Shown piece after piece: positions 42,174 to 51,669 of a DNA stretch of 64,000 nt. The notes beneath the pieces were generated by a model. The model was not told the origin of the DNA, did not search any database, and saw nothing but the letters and a program-made list of their open reading frames with translations. The position numbers and the translations under genes were made by a program. Source of the DNA: Rhizorhabdus dicambivorans (lineage in GTDB: Bacteria > Pseudomonadota > Alphaproteobacteria > Sphingomonadales > Sphingomonadaceae); the NCBI RefSeq assembly GCF_002355275.1, contig NZ_CP023449.1, forward strand, positions 641,001-705,000, in the 5' to 3' direction. How positions within the stretch are numbered: the stretch's first letter is position 1; each line of letters opens with the position of its first letter.

Positions 42174-43949
42174 TCACGCCGCGATGTCGTAGCCCTGGAT
42201 CTCGCCCGAGAGGTAGAGGTTGCGGGCCTTGGCGCGGCTGAGCTTGCCCGAGCTGGTCTTGGGCAGGGTGCGCGGCGGCACCAGTTCGACCACGCAGTGC
42301 ATGCCGGTGATCGAGCGGACCTTCTCGCGGATCTGGTCGCGCAGCCGGGCGCGCTCCGCGGGGTCCGACGTGCGGCACTGGACGAGCACCGCCGGGGTCT
42401 CCTCGCCCCCCGTGGTCGTGATCGCGAAGGCGGCGATGTCGCCCGCCTTGAAGCCCGGCAACTGCTCCACCGCCCATTCTATGTCCTGGGGCCAGTGGTT
42501 CTTGCCGTTGATGATGATCATGTCCTTGGCGCGGCCGACGATGTAGATGTAGCCGTTCGACATATAGGCCATGTCGCCGGTATCCAGCCAGCCGTCGACC
42601 ATGCAGGCGGCGGTCGCCTCCTCGTCGCGGAAATAGCCCTCCATGATCGACGGGCCCTTGGCCCACAGCTTGCCGATCATCTTCTCGGGCAGCACCGATC
42701 CGTCCTCGTCGCGGATCTCGACGAGCATGTCGCGCACCGGCTTGCCGCAGTTGACGACGGCGCGGAACCGGCGGGGCCGGTCCTGGCTATGATCGCCGCC
42801 CGACAGCTGGGTCTCCTCGACCAGCTCGACGACGATGCCTTCGCCCGGCGGCATGATCGAGACGGCCAGCGTCGCCTCGGCCAGGCCATAGCTCGGCAGG
42901 AAGGCGGTCGCCTTGAAGCCGGCTTCGGCGAAGGCATCGACGAAGGCCTGCATCACGTCGGGCCGGATCATGTCGGCGCCATTGCCGGCGAGCCGCCAGC
43001 GGGACAGGTCGAACCGCTCCGAAGCCTTGGTCTGGCTGGACATGCGGCGCGCGCAGATGTCGTAGCCGAAGGTCGGCGAATAGCTGATCGAGGTCCCCTC
43101 GTTGCGGGTGATCAGGTCCAGCCAGGCGAGCGGGCGGCGGGCGAAATCCTCTGTTTTGAGATAATCGGTCGACACCTGGTTCGCGACCGGTGACAGGAAG
43201 CAGCCGACCAGCCCCATGTCGTGATACCAGGGCAGCCAGCTGATGCAGCGGTCCTGCGGTTCCAGCAGCATGCCGTGCGAATGCGCGGCGAGATTGTTGA
43301 GCAGCGCCCGGTGCGTGACGGCGACGCCGTGCGGGAAGCGGGTCGAGCCGCTCGAATATTGCAGATAGGCGATGTCGTCGGGCGCGGCATGGGGCAGGAT
43401 CGCATCGACCGCCTCGCGCGCCTCGAACGCCTCGTAGCTCAGCCCCTCGACCTTGCGCAGCGCGGCGGCGGCCGACGCCATCTCCGCAATCTCCTCGGGG
43501 AAGAAAAGAACGCGCGGATCCGAGCTGTCGAGCTGGACGACAAGCTGGTCGATATAGCTGTCCTTGCCTCCGAACGAGGTGGGCAGCGGCAGCGGCACCG
43601 GCCAGGCGCCGGCATAGACCGCGCCAAAGAACATCGCCGCGAAATGCGGGCCGGTCTCTGCGATCAGGGCGATGCGGTCGCCGGGACGGATGCCGGCGGC
43701 GATCAGCCGGCCGGCATTGGCCAGCGCATCCGCGCGCATCCTCGCATAGCTGTACGGCTGGGTCAGCGTGCCCCGGGCATCGTGGAAATTGAGGCCGCGA
43801 ACGCCGGTCGCGGCATAGTCGAGTGCCGCTCCCAGGGTCTCGAAATCGGCGAAACGGCGCGGCAGCGCATCCACTGTCGGCGTCGGCACCAGTGCCATTA
43901 TATGGTCATTCCCTTGCATATTCTGAGCGGCATTCACCCGGTTCGGCAT
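42174..43949 (-). CDS. Fatty acyl-AMP ligase / acyl-CoA synthetase-like
   Basis: 591-residue adenylate-forming enzyme. The AMP-binding signature is YSSGSTRFPHGVAVTHRALL (198-217), followed by WLPWYHDMGLVG, the SYGLAEATLAVS motif and GWLDTGDMAYMSNGYIYIVGRAKDMIIINGKN. The RPLAWLDLITRNEGT segment is typical of FAAL enzymes, which activate fatty acids as acyl-AMP for transfer to an acyl carrier protein. No polyketide synthase or carrier is adjacent. Start 43949 has GGGAGG upstream; M18 at 43898 is an alternative. Confidence 0.9.
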   Translation of the reverse strand: MPNRVNAAQNMQGNDHIMALVPTPTVDALPRRFADFETLGAALDYAATGVRGLNFHDARGTLTQPYSYARMRADALANAGRLIAAGIRPGDRIALIAETGPHFAAMFFGAVYAGAWPVPLPLPTSFGGKDSYIDQLVVQLDSSDPRVLFFPEEIAEMASAAAALRKVEGLSYEAFEAREAVDAILPHAAPDDIAYLQYSSGSTRFPHGVAVTHRALLNNLAAHSHGMLLEPQDRCISWLPWYHDMGLVGCFLSPVANQVSTDYLKTEDFARRPLAWLDLITRNEGTSISYSPTFGYDICARRMSSQTKASERFDLSRWRLAGNGADMIRPDVMQAFVDAFAEAGFKATAFLPSYGLAEATLAVSIMPPGEGIVVELVEETQLSGGDHSQDRPRRFRAVVNCGKPVRDMLVEIRDEDGSVLPEKMIGKLWAKGPSIMEGYFRDEEATAACMVDGWLDTGDMAYMSNGYIYIVGRAKDMIIINGKNHWPQDIEWAVEQLPGFKAGDIAAFAITTTGGEETPAVLVQCRTSDPAERARLRDQIREKVRSITGMHCVVELVPPRTLPKTSSGKLSRAKARNLYLSGEIQGYDIAA

Positions 43950-44062
43950 CGATCACGCCTCCCTGTGGGTGGCGTGGGCCACCCGGCAGCCTTGCTTATC
44001 CGGCCAGCCTTGGAACAGGCCCGCGTTCAAAATCCGGCCCGACTGTGGCACAATCATGGCGC

Positions 44063-44590
44063 ATGACCCGCACCGCTTCCCGACCGGCCCGACCCTTTGA
44101 TTCGGCAAGCCTCGAGCGAGCCGCGCTCGACTATGCCGCGCGCTACGCGACGACGCGGGCGAAGCTGGCCGCCTATCTGCGCCGCAAGCTGCGCGAGCGC
44201 GGCTGGGAAGGCGCGGGCGCGCCGCCGGTCGACGCGCTGGTCGCCCGCTTCGCGGAGCGCGGCTATGTCGATGATCGGGCCTTCGCCGCGGCGCGCACCG
44301 ATGCGCTGCTCCGCCGCGGTTATGGGCGGCAACGGATCGGCACCGCATTGCGCGCCGCCGGAATCGACGCCGAGACCGCGGGAGAGCTGGGTGAGCATAT
44401 CGACGCGGAGGCCGAGGCGGCGGCGCTGCGCTTCGCCCGGCGCAAGCGGATCGGCCCCTTCGCGGTCGGGCCTGCCGATCCCGCGCTCAAGCGCCGCTGG
44501 ATCGCCGCCATGGCGCGGGCGGGCCATCCAATGGCACTGGTGCTGAAAATGCTCGACGCCGGGATCGACGAAATCGAATTTGAAACGTAA
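44063..44590 (+). CDS. recX: RecX-family recombination regulator
   Basis: 175 residues of three-helix RecX repeats: [58 protein letters not shown], and a third repeat. RecX controls RecA filament growth. No recA is adjacent. The ATG at 44063 gives a length near the family norm. Moderately certain because RecX proteins diverge widely. Confidence 0.8.
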   Translation: MTRTASRPARPFDSASLERAALDYAARYATTRAKLAAYLRRKLRERGWEGAGAPPVDALVARFAERGYVDDRAFAAARTDALLRRGYGRQRIGTALRAAGIDAETAGELGEHIDAEAEAAALRFARRKRIGPFAVGPADPALKRRWIAAMARAGHPMALVLKMLDAGIDEIEFET

Positions 44591-44688
44591 CGTGTAACGT
44601 GGGGGATCATGGTCCGCGGAGTCGGAATAGCTTCGTTTCAGCGGTGTCATGTGTTAAGTGCCTATGCCTTGCAGCGGGTGTCTCGACG

Positions 44689-45285
44689 ATGAATGAAAAG
44701 TCTGTTGCGTCTGTAACGTTGCGCGACGTCAGCTTGGATAGCGGGCAGGAACGCGTATCGATGGCTACAGGCGAGCCCGCCGAGACCGTTGTGGGGGCGG
44801 TCAAATGGTTCGATGCCACCCGTGGTTTCGGCTTCATCGCCACCGATGGCGACAAGGGCGATGTGCTCGTCCACTTCTCGGTGCTGCGCGATCATGGCCG
44901 CCGCACCCTGCCCGAAGGCGCGCGCATCGCCTGTGAAGTGGTGGCGCGGGACCGCGGCCTGCAGGCGCGCCGCATCCTCGCGATCGACCTGTCCACCGCG
45001 ACCGGGCCCGATCCCGACCTGATCGCCAAGCGCAACGCCGACCGGGTCGATCCGACCCAGCTGGTCGATGCGGCCGGGGAGCCCGAGGCGGTGACCGTCA
45101 AATGGTTCAACCGGCTGAAGGGCTATGGCTTCGTCGTCCGCGACGGCGACACCCAGGATATCTTCATCCATATGGAGACGGTGCGCCGCGCCGGTCTTGC
45201 CGATCTCGTGCCGGAGATGCGGATGAGGGCGCGAATCGCCGAAGGCCGCAAGGGCCCGCTTGCGGTCGAACTGATCAACGACTGA
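44689..45285 (+). CDS. Protein with two cold-shock domains
   Basis: 198 residues from ATG 44689 (174 from 44761, which has AGGAA upstream). First domain: [15 protein letters not shown] (RNP1) and DVLVHFS (RNP2). Second: [14 protein letters not shown] and [10 protein letters not shown]. Binds single-stranded RNA or DNA; tandem CSD proteins are common in alphaproteobacteria. The upstream region carries the direct repeat GTAACGTGTAACGTG. Start choice is uncertain. Confidence 0.9.
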   Translation: MNEKSVASVTLRDVSLDSGQERVSMATGEPAETVVGAVKWFDATRGFGFIATDGDKGDVLVHFSVLRDHGRRTLPEGARIACEVVARDRGLQARRILAIDLSTATGPDPDLIAKRNADRVDPTQLVDAAGEPEAVTVKWFNRLKGYGFVVRDGDTQDIFIHMETVRRAGLADLVPEMRMRARIAEGRKGPLAVELIND

Positions 45286-45287
45286 TC

Positions 45288-45770
45288 GTGATCGGCGCTG
45301 CCCGCCTGATTGGCGCCGCCGCGCTGCTGGCGCTTGCGGCGGGCGGCTGTGCTCCGACCCAGGCCAACTCCGCCAATGGCGAGACGGGGCGCGAGGCGGC
45401 GACGGTGCCGCTGACCATCCGCACCGCCAGAGGGCCGATCGTCTACAAGGTCGAAGTCGCCCGCACCCCGCAGGAACAGGCGAAGGGGCTGATGTACCGC
45501 ACCAGCCTGCCCGGCCGTGGCGGCATGATCTTTCCGATGACGCCCCCCCGCTTCGCCAGCTTCTGGATGAAGAACACCTATATTCCGCTCGACATGATCT
45601 TCATCCGCGCCGACGGCACGATCGCCCGGATCGCGGCGAACACCGTCCCCGAGAACCTCACCCCGGTGGATTCGGGCGAGCCGGTGGCGGCGGTGCTCGA
45701 GATCGTCGGGGGCGGTGCCGCGGCGAACGGCATCGCCGAGGGCGATAGGGTGGAGTGGGCGGGGAGCTGA
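45288..45770 (+). CDS. DUF192 lipoprotein
   Basis: 160 residues, GTG start two bases after the cold-shock gene stop. Signal peptide with lipobox LAAGGC (Cys21), then the DUF192 fold: KVEVARTPQEQAKGLMYRTSLP, GGMIFPM, FWMKNTYIPLDMIFI and ANTVPENLTP. DUF192 proteins are small envelope proteins of unknown activity. Coupled translation with the cold-shock gene is likely. Confidence 0.88.
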   Translation: MIGAARLIGAAALLALAAGGCAPTQANSANGETGREAATVPLTIRTARGPIVYKVEVARTPQEQAKGLMYRTSLPGRGGMIFPMTPPRFASFWMKNTYIPLDMIFIRADGTIARIAANTVPENLTPVDSGEPVAAVLEIVGGGAAANGIAEGDRVEWAGS

Positions 45771-45781
45771 CCTGCACTTTT

Positions 45782-45871
45782 CGTCGCCCCGGCGGAGGCC
45801 GGGGCCGGCCGATCGTTTACGCAACGCCGAGGCAGGAGCTTCTCACGGCCCCGGCCTCCGCCGGGGCGACG
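45782..45871. repeat. 26-bp perfect inverted repeat of the CGTCGCCCCGG family
   Basis: Left arm 45782-45807 begins CGTCGCCCCGGCGGAGGCCG, right arm 45846-45871 is its reverse complement. Loop of 38 bases as in the copy at 16294, but the loop sequence differs. Lies between the DUF192 and NDUFA12 genes. Confidence 0.75.
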
Positions 45872-45949
45872 GATTGTTGCGGCCGATCCCGACGGGGGCC
45901 TGCCTCTAAACGGTTGCCGGGCTATCTCCCAACCGCTAAGCGGGCTTCC

Positions 45950-46339
45950 ATGCTCAAGAAGATCTTTACCTGGTGGGACGGCGCCACGATCGGCACGTTG
46001 CTGTTCAGCAAGATGAACGGTGCGCGGGTCGGCGAGGATGCGCTCGGCAATGTCTATTATGAGGGCGGCAGGGCAACCGACGGCCGCCCGCGCCGCTGGG
46101 TGATCTATGCCGGTTCGAACGACGCGAGCCGGGTGCCCGCCGAATGGCATGGCTGGCTGCACCACAGCACCGACCTGACCCCCGATCAGCAGCCCGCCCC
46201 GCGCGGCTGGCAGAAGCCGGCGCTGCCCAACCTGACGGGCACCGACGCGGCCTATCGGCCGTCGGGCGCCCTGGAGCGCGGCGGGGTGCGCGCCGCCGCG
46301 ACCGGCGACTATGAGGCATGGAGCCCAACTGAGCCATGA
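45950..46339 (+). CDS. NDUFA12-family NADH:ubiquinone oxidoreductase accessory protein
   Basis: 129 residues. N-terminal WWDGATIGTLLF, then GNVYYEG and RRWVIYAG, and the conserved PAEWHGWLHH motif of NDUFA12/B17.2 proteins. An alphaproteobacterial accessory subunit of complex I. ATG 45950; stop overlaps mlaD start as ATGA. Confidence 0.93.
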   Translation: MLKKIFTWWDGATIGTLLFSKMNGARVGEDALGNVYYEGGRATDGRPRRWVIYAGSNDASRVPAEWHGWLHHSTDLTPDQQPAPRGWQKPALPNLTGTDAAYRPSGALERGGVRAAATGDYEAWSPTEP

Positions 46340-46827
46340 AATCGCTGCTGCGTGAGAATATCGGCGAGGCGCTGGTCGGCCTGTTCGTGGTCGTCTTCGC
46401 CGCCTGGTTCCTGTGGTTCGCCTGGGGCATGACCGGCGGCGGCGACAAGGCCGGCGCTATCCACGTCACCGCGCTGTTCCCGAACTCGACCGGCATCAAC
46501 GTCGGCAGCGAGGTCCGGGTCGCCGGCATGAAGGTCGGCACGGTCACCGAGCAGGCGCTCGATCCGCAGAGCTTCCAGGTCAAGGTCCGGCTCGCGCTCG
46601 ATCCGGCGGTGAAGCTTCCCGCCGACAGCAGCGCCGCGATCACGTCGGAAGGCTTCCTGGGCGCGACCTTCATCTCGCTGATCCCCGGCGGCGATACCGT
46701 GGCGCTCAAGGACGGCGACACCATCGCCGACACCCAGGGCGCGATGGACCTGATGGGTATGGTCGGCCAGTTCATCAACAAGTCGGGCGGCAGCGGCAGC
46801 GCTGCCGAGTCGGCGCCCCAGCCGTGA
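46336..46827 (+). CDS. mlaD: MCE-domain lipid transport protein
   Basis: 163 residues. One N-terminal membrane span (about 10-32), then one MCE domain (HVTALFPNSTGINVGSEVRVAGMKVGTV) with the loop ITSEGFLGATFISLIPG. Periplasmic subunit of the system that carries phospholipids between membranes. The ATPase and permease genes are not adjacent. Overlaps the NDUFA12 and DUF2155 genes by four bases each. Confidence 0.92.
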   Translation: MKSLLRENIGEALVGLFVVVFAAWFLWFAWGMTGGGDKAGAIHVTALFPNSTGINVGSEVRVAGMKVGTVTEQALDPQSFQVKVRLALDPAVKLPADSSAAITSEGFLGATFISLIPGGDTVALKDGDTIADTQGAMDLMGMVGQFINKSGGSGSAAESAPQP

Positions 46828-47564
46828 AGCCTGTCCGGCTGGGCGCCGTCGCGCTCGGCGGCCTTGTCGCGGCGGGAGCCGGCCTGTTCGCCTGGCAGGC
46901 GATCAGCCAGGAGCAGGCGCCCGTCGAGGCGATCCAGTCCGACGAGCAGGCTGCGGCACCCGGCCTCGCGCCGAGCGGCGACGTGCCGGCGGAAAGCGAA
47001 GCCGCCGCCTCGGGCAATGCCAGCGCAGCCGAGGCCCAACAGCCGGTGGTCGAGAAGATCCCCGAAAAGCCGCTCGTCACCGAGGGCACGCCGATGGGCC
47101 AGCGGGTCGCGGTGCTCGGCTTGCTCAACAAGCGCAACGGCGAATCGCGAGATCTGACGCTCAGGCCCGGCCAGGCGATCCGGGTCGGCGACGTGGTGGT
47201 GCGGCTCCGGGCCTGCGAGACGACCGCGTCCTGGGAGGATCAGAAGCTCACCGGCGCCTTCACCCAGGTCGACGTACGCAACCGCGACAACACATGGCGG
47301 CGGGTCTTCTCCGGCTGGCTCTACAAGGAATCGCCGTCGCTCAACGCGGTCGAGGATGCGGTCTACGACGTCTGGCCCAAGAGCTGCACGATGCTGCACC
47401 CCGATATCGGCCCCGATACGGTGCGCATCTCGGGATCGCTCGCCAGGCCGTCCAGCGCGAAGAAGTCGGGCGCGGACCAGCCCCCTGCCGGCGCTCCGGC
47501 GGCGGCGCCGCCGAACACCCCGCCCGCGCCGACCCCCAGCGCCGCGTCCAACAGCGCGACATAA
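46824..47564 (+). CDS. DUF2155 protein
   Basis: 246 residues, GTG start overlapping mlaD as GTGA. N-terminal hydrophobic segment, an acidic/Ala-rich linker, then the DUF2155 domain ([66 protein letters not shown]), and a Pro/Ala-rich tail. The family is found beside NDUFA12 genes in alphaproteobacteria; its role is unknown. The last 202 bases lie antisense to the 3' end of aat. Confidence 0.88.
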   Translation: MKPVRLGAVALGGLVAAGAGLFAWQAISQEQAPVEAIQSDEQAAAPGLAPSGDVPAESEAAASGNASAAEAQQPVVEKIPEKPLVTEGTPMGQRVAVLGLLNKRNGESRDLTLRPGQAIRVGDVVVRLRACETTASWEDQKLTGAFTQVDVRNRDNTWRRVFSGWLYKESPSLNAVEDAVYDVWPKSCTMLHPDIGPDTVRISGSLARPSSAKKSGADQPPAGAPAAAPPNTPPAPTPSAASNSAT

Positions 47565-48106
47565 TCGTCACGGCTCACCTCGATCGCGCCCAGCGACATC
47601 AGGTGATCGGTGATGAACTGGCAATCGAGCAGCCGGAAACGGCCCGCCTTCAGCCGTGCCACCAGCCAGGCGAGCGCGACCTTCGATGCGTTGCTCTCGC
47701 GGCTGAACATGCTCTCGCCGAAAAAGGCGCCGCCGAGCTTGACGCCGTAGAGCCCGCCGACCAGCCGCTCGCCCTGCCAGCATTCGACCGAATGGGCGTG
47801 GCCACGGCGATGGAGATCGGCATAGGCGATCTCGATCGCCGGATTGATCCAGGTGTCGGGGCGATCGGCCGTGCTCTCGGCGCAAAGGCCGACGACCTGG
47901 CCGAAGGCGCGATCGACGGTAACGGTGAAGTGATCCGATCGGACCGTCTTGGCGAGCGAGCGCGACAGGCGGAAGCGGTCGAGCGGCAATATGCCGCGCT
48001 TCTTGGGTTCCACCCAATAGACGTCGTCGGCGGCGCGGCTGTCGGCCATCGGGAATACCCCGATCGAATAGGCTCTCAGCAGCAGGTCCGGATCGATCGC
48101 CTTCAT
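47363..48106 (-). CDS. aat: Leucyl/phenylalanyl-tRNA-protein transferase
   Basis: 247 residues. Adds Leu or Phe to N-terminal Lys/Arg of proteins for the N-end rule. Motifs [70 protein letters not shown] and [11 protein letters not shown]. The TAG at 47363 comes after a plausible native C-terminus ([19 protein letters not shown]). Overlaps the DUF2155 gene by 202 bases, tail to tail. Confidence 0.95.
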   Translation of the reverse strand: MKAIDPDLLLRAYSIGVFPMADSRAADDVYWVEPKKRGILPLDRFRLSRSLAKTVRSDHFTVTVDRAFGQVVGLCAESTADRPDTWINPAIEIAYADLHRRGHAHSVECWQGERLVGGLYGVKLGGAFFGESMFSRESNASKVALAWLVARLKAGRFRLLDCQFITDHLMSLGAIEVSRDDYVALLDAALGVGAGGVFGGAAAGAPAGGWSAPDFFALDGLASDPEMRTVSGPISGCSIVQLLGQTS

Positions 48107-48179
48107 CGGTTCACCCTGAACGATCCGATTATAGCGGAGTCCGGGAAAAGCGGAAGGGTTTCGAGAGGGAGAAAAGCGG

Positions 48180-48575
48180 CTATTCGCCGGCCTTTGCCGC
48201 CTCGCGTTCGAGCCGCGCGGCTTCCAGGAACTGGCGCAGGCAGCCGGTCTGGCCGCCGGTGCCTTGCGGCGAGCAGCTGTTGGGCAGGCCCTTCTTGCTG
48301 ACCATGTCGAGGGTGCGGGTCCGCTCGGTCCAGCTGACGGCCGGCTGGTCGGTCTTCTTGTGCTTCCGGAGCTGCTTAGGGATGCGGTAGCGGTCGCTTT
48401 CCGGCTGGCGTGCGCAGACGATGATCTCGTCGTCCGAGCTGCGCGGGCAGGGATCCTCGCCATAGACGACGAGATTGCTGATCCGGGGCGGTGCCGGCTC
48501 GGCCAGCGACTTCGCCGGTGGCGCCGCCAGCGCGGAGGTGGCCAGCATCAGCGCGATGGGAAGGAAGGCCTTCAT
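48180..48575 (-). CDS. Secreted protein, paralogue of the next gene
   Basis: 131 residues: signal peptide ([10 protein letters not shown]), then [38 protein letters not shown], and a C-terminal Cys pair ([19 protein letters not shown]). It is clearly related to the product at 48635-49042, which shares DPCP, EIIVC/EIVVC and ERYRIP. Neither matches a family I know. The basic middle (KHKKTD) differs from the paralogue. Confidence 0.8.
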   Translation of the reverse strand: MKAFLPIALMLATSALAAPPAKSLAEPAPPRISNLVVYGEDPCPRSSDDEIIVCARQPESDRYRIPKQLRKHKKTDQPAVSWTERTRTLDMVSKKGLPNSCSPQGTGGQTGCLRQFLEAARLEREAAKAGE

Positions 48576-48634
48576 CGCTTCAGATAACGCCCAAACGGCT
48601 TTCGGGAGGATGAATGAAGCGAGCCAGGCTCAAG

Positions 48635-49042
48635 TCAGAATTTGATGCCGCATTTCTTGCCGTCGGCCTTGTCCTCGTCGCAGGCCTTGCGGGCCAGCTC
48701 GCGGAAGCAGCCGGAGGCGCCGCCGGGCCCACTGGTCGAGCAGCTCTGGGCGCCGCTCTTGCCGACATATTCGAGGCTCTTGGCGCGGTCGCCCCAGGTC
48801 TCCCGACCATTGCCTTCGGTCCGGCGCAGTTCCTCGGGGATGCGATAGCGCTCGCCCTCGGGCATGCGCTGGCAGACCACGATCTCCTCGCCGTTGCTGC
48901 TCGGGCAGGGATCATTGCCGAAGATGGTCAGCACCCGTTCGGCGCGCTGCGCCTGGACCGCCACGGGCGTGACGAACGGGGTCGCCGCCGCGAGCAGGCC
49001 GAGGATCGCCAGCGCCGGGGGAAGCAAACGGTGGGTCGTCAT
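48635..49042 (-). CDS. Secreted protein, paralogue of the previous gene
   Basis: 135 residues: signal peptide ending VAVQAQ, then IFGNDPCPSSNGEEIVVCQR, MPEGERYRIPEELRRTEG, and Cys pairs in QSCSTSGPGGASGCFRELARKACDEDK and KKCGIKF. Paralogue of the gene 59 bases downstream, so a tandem duplication. Predicted extracytoplasmic with disulfides. Function unknown. Confidence 0.8.
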   Translation of the reverse strand: MTTHRLLPPALAILGLLAAATPFVTPVAVQAQRAERVLTIFGNDPCPSSNGEEIVVCQRMPEGERYRIPEELRRTEGNGRETWGDRAKSLEYVGKSGAQSCSTSGPGGASGCFRELARKACDEDKADGKKCGIKF

Positions 49043-49071
49043 CGGCGCGGTTCCTGTCCTGTGATAGGGTC

Positions 49072-49596
49072 TTATATGTGGCGCGAAAGGCCGATGGCAA
49101 TGCGGCAGCCGAGCCGGATCGCACCCGACAGCAGTGGATAGGCGGGGGCCTGTTCGGCGCCGGCCGCGATCGCCGCGTCGCGATGCTCGATCTCCTCGGC
49201 GCGAAACTCCTCGATCAGCCGGCTCAGCTCGGGATCGCCGTCGCCGATCGCCTCGAGCTGCTCGCCATAATGGCGGTCGATCTCGGTCTCGATCGCGGCG
49301 GTGCAGGCCATCGCCGCCTTGGGGCCGATCAGCGCCGTCGCCGCGCCCAGCGCGAATCCGGCGACGTTCCACAGCGGCTGGAGCGCGGTCGGGCGCACGC
49401 CGCGCTTCGCCGCCAGCGCATCGAACACCGCGCGGTGGCGCGCTTCCTGTTCCGCCATGCGGGCGATCGCCCGGGCGTCCGGCGCGCGCTGGCCCATCAC
49501 CGCAAGCTGGCCGGCATAGATGCGCGTCGCGCCATATTCACCGGCCTGATCGACCCTCAACATGCCTGCGCGGGCTTTTGCGTCGGCCTGGTTCAT
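49072..49596 (-). CDS. coq7: Demethoxyubiquinone hydroxylase
   Basis: 174 residues. Di-iron carboxylate ligands E20 (DQAGEYGA), E51xxH54 (EQEARH) and a second ExxH (EEIEHRDAA) match Coq7/CLK1-type enzymes. Hydroxylates demethoxyubiquinone in ubiquinone synthesis. ATG 49596 overlaps the dsbB stop as ATGA; the longer frame start runs into dsbB. Confidence 0.94.
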   Translation of the reverse strand: MNQADAKARAGMLRVDQAGEYGATRIYAGQLAVMGQRAPDARAIARMAEQEARHRAVFDALAAKRGVRPTALQPLWNVAGFALGAATALIGPKAAMACTAAIETEIDRHYGEQLEAIGDGDPELSRLIEEFRAEEIEHRDAAIAAGAEQAPAYPLLSGAIRLGCRIAIGLSRHI

Positions 49597-50066
49597 GGCT
49601 TGCGTCTCCAGACGGCGATGATTCCGAAGGCGCCGAGGATCGAGAAGAGCGCGTTGAAGCCGGCGAGCGAGATGCCGAACAGCGTCCATTGCGGCACGTC
49701 GCACTGGATCATCGGCGTGGCCATGATCTGGGCCAATATGTCGGCGCCGTCCCGACTCGACGGGGGCGCCGCGCAGCGGGTGATGCCCGGCCAGAAATGA
49801 TATTCAACCCCGGCATGGAAGATGCCGATCGCACCGCTGGCGAGGATCGCGGCGATGGCGAGGCCGACCAGGATACGGCCGAGCGGCCTTTCGGGAACGA
49901 GAAAGGCGATCGCCGCCAGCGCGATCGCGGCATAATGCGGCCAGCGCTGCCAGTGGCACATCTCGCAGGGGAAGAGGTGGCCGATATATTGCGAGCCCAG
50001 CGCTCCTGCCATCAGTGCCGTGGGAAGCAGCAGGGCGGCGAGGCGGGCCTGGGCGAAACCGGTCAT
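49593..50066 (-). CDS. dsbB: DsbB-family disulfide oxidoreductase
   Basis: 157 residues, four membrane spans. First redox pair C34xxC37 (FPCEMCHWQRW) and second pair C98 and C122, as in DsbB, which transfers electrons from DsbA to quinone. No dsbA in the window. Coupled to coq7. Confidence 0.92.
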   Translation of the reverse strand: MTGFAQARLAALLLPTALMAGALGSQYIGHLFPCEMCHWQRWPHYAAIALAAIAFLVPERPLGRILVGLAIAAILASGAIGIFHAGVEYHFWPGITRCAAPPSSRDGADILAQIMATPMIQCDVPQWTLFGISLAGFNALFSILGAFGIIAVWRRKP

Positions 50067-50085
50067 GGGATGGGTATAGTTTTAA

Positions 50086-50110
50086 CCCCCCTCCCTGCCA
50101 AGGGAGGGGG
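50086..50110. repeat. Poly-C/poly-G hairpin between dsbB and ctpA
   Basis: CCCCCTCCCT and AGGGAGGGGG pair with a 4-base loop. On the minus strand it is followed by TTAAAA, so it may act as a weak terminator for ctpA, or as a spacer between two minus-strand genes. Confidence 0.45.
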
Positions 50111-50133
50111 AATGAGGAAGTGGTGGGGAGCCG

Positions 50134-51483
50134 TTACTTCGCCCCGCGCTTGGCCCCCGCGAGCGCGGTGCGCAGCGGCGGCTGGCTCATCCGGGCAATG
50201 GTCTTGATCGCATAGTCGAGCTGGAAGTCGTCGATGCCCTGCTTCTTGAGGCCGTCGGCGGTCAGCTGGAAGCGCGGATCGGGCTTGCCGTCATCCTCGA
50301 GGATCTTGTCGTCGACCTTGGCCTCGTTGATGAGGTGGCGGCGCAGGTCGGCCTCGCGCAGGCGCGGGCGGGCCTTGTAGTCGGCGTCGCTGAGCTGCGG
50401 AACGATGATGTCGGGCTTGATCCCGCCTTCCTGCACCGAACGGCCGGACGGCGTATAATAGCGCGCGGTGGTCAGCTTGAGCGCGGTGTCGTCGGACAGT
50501 TCGAGCACGGTCTGGACCGATCCCTTGCCGAAACTGCGCTCGCCCATCACCAGCGCCCGCTTCTGGTCCTGCAGCGCACCCGCGACGATCTCGGCCGCCG
50601 AAGCGGAACCCGCGTCGACGAGGACGATGATCGGCAGGCCATGGGCAAGATCGGTCGGCGTCGCAGTGGCATAGCGCCGTTCGATATCGCCCTTCTCGCG
50701 GCCGCGCTGCGAGACGATCTCGCCGCGATCGAGGAAGATGTCGGCGACGTCGATCGCCTGGTCGAGCAGCCCGCCCGGGTTCGAGCGCAGGTCGATCACA
50801 TAGCCCAGCGGATCGTGGCCGAGCGATTTCTGCACCCCCGCGATCGCCGCGCGCACCGAATCGCCGGTGTTCGAGTTCACGAAGGTGTTGATGTTGATGA
50901 TGCCGACCTCGTTCTTGACCTCCCACTTGACCGGCTTGAGCTGGATTACCTCGCGGGTCAGCGATACGTCGAATGGCTTGTCGCGGCCGGGGCGGACGAC
51001 GGTCAGCGATATCCTGGTGCCGGGCTTGCCGCGCATCTGGTCGACCGCTTCGTCGAGCGAGCCGCCATATAGCAGCTTGCCGTCGAGATGGGTGATATAG
51101 TCGCCGGTCTTGAGGCCGGCCTTCGCCGCCGGGGTATCCTCCTGCGAGGTCATGATCTTGACCGCGCCGTCCTCCATCGTGACCGACAAGCCGAGCCCGC
51201 CATAGCTGCCCTGCGTCTGGGTGCGCATGTTCTGGCGGTCGCGCGCGTCGAGATAGGCGCTGTGCGGATCGAGGCTGGCGAGCATGCCGTCGATCGCGCC
51301 CTTGATCAGCGTGCGGTCGTCGACCTTGTCGACATAGTCCGCGCGGACCCGCTCGAACACGCTCATGAACTGGTCGAGTTCCTTATAGGTGCCGACGTCC
51401 ACCGCGCCGATCGCAGGGGCCAGGGTGGCCGCGATCATACCGGCGCCGAAAAGTCCAACCGAACGCAACAGGGTCTTCGCCAT
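50134..51483 (-). CDS. ctpA: C-terminal processing peptidase (S41)
   Basis: 449 residues from ATG 51483. Signal anchor (about 7-27), an N-terminal helical part, PDZ domain (GGLGLSVTMEDGAVKIMTSQEDTPAAKAGLKTGDYI), and the tail-specific protease domain with catalytic Ser in DAGSASAAEI and Lys in RSFGKGSVQT. Degrades periplasmic or envelope proteins. Gene order with the EnvC-like gene is typical. Confidence 0.95.
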   Translation of the reverse strand: MAKTLLRSVGLFGAGMIAATLAPAIGAVDVGTYKELDQFMSVFERVRADYVDKVDDRTLIKGAIDGMLASLDPHSAYLDARDRQNMRTQTQGSYGGLGLSVTMEDGAVKIMTSQEDTPAAKAGLKTGDYITHLDGKLLYGGSLDEAVDQMRGKPGTRISLTVVRPGRDKPFDVSLTREVIQLKPVKWEVKNEVGIININTFVNSNTGDSVRAAIAGVQKSLGHDPLGYVIDLRSNPGGLLDQAIDVADIFLDRGEIVSQRGREKGDIERRYATATPTDLAHGLPIIVLVDAGSASAAEIVAGALQDQKRALVMGERSFGKGSVQTVLELSDDTALKLTTARYYTPSGRSVQEGGIKPDIIVPQLSDADYKARPRLREADLRRHLINEAKVDDKILEDDGKPDPRFQLTADGLKKQGIDDFQLDYAIKTIARMSQPPLRTALAGAKRGAK

Positions 51484-51669
51484 CAATCTTCGCCCGCTCC
51501 CAAGCATGCTGGAGTATTACCGTTTTTTTGCGGCGCGGGAAATAGCGCGCGCGCCGCTTGGACTTTTGTCTAACCGCCCGTCCGCCCCGGGACGCCCTGG
51601 CCAGGTCCTATGCCATGAACATGGTTAGCGAAGGATTGCGGGTCAATGGCCTGGTGCACAGTCCGGCGA

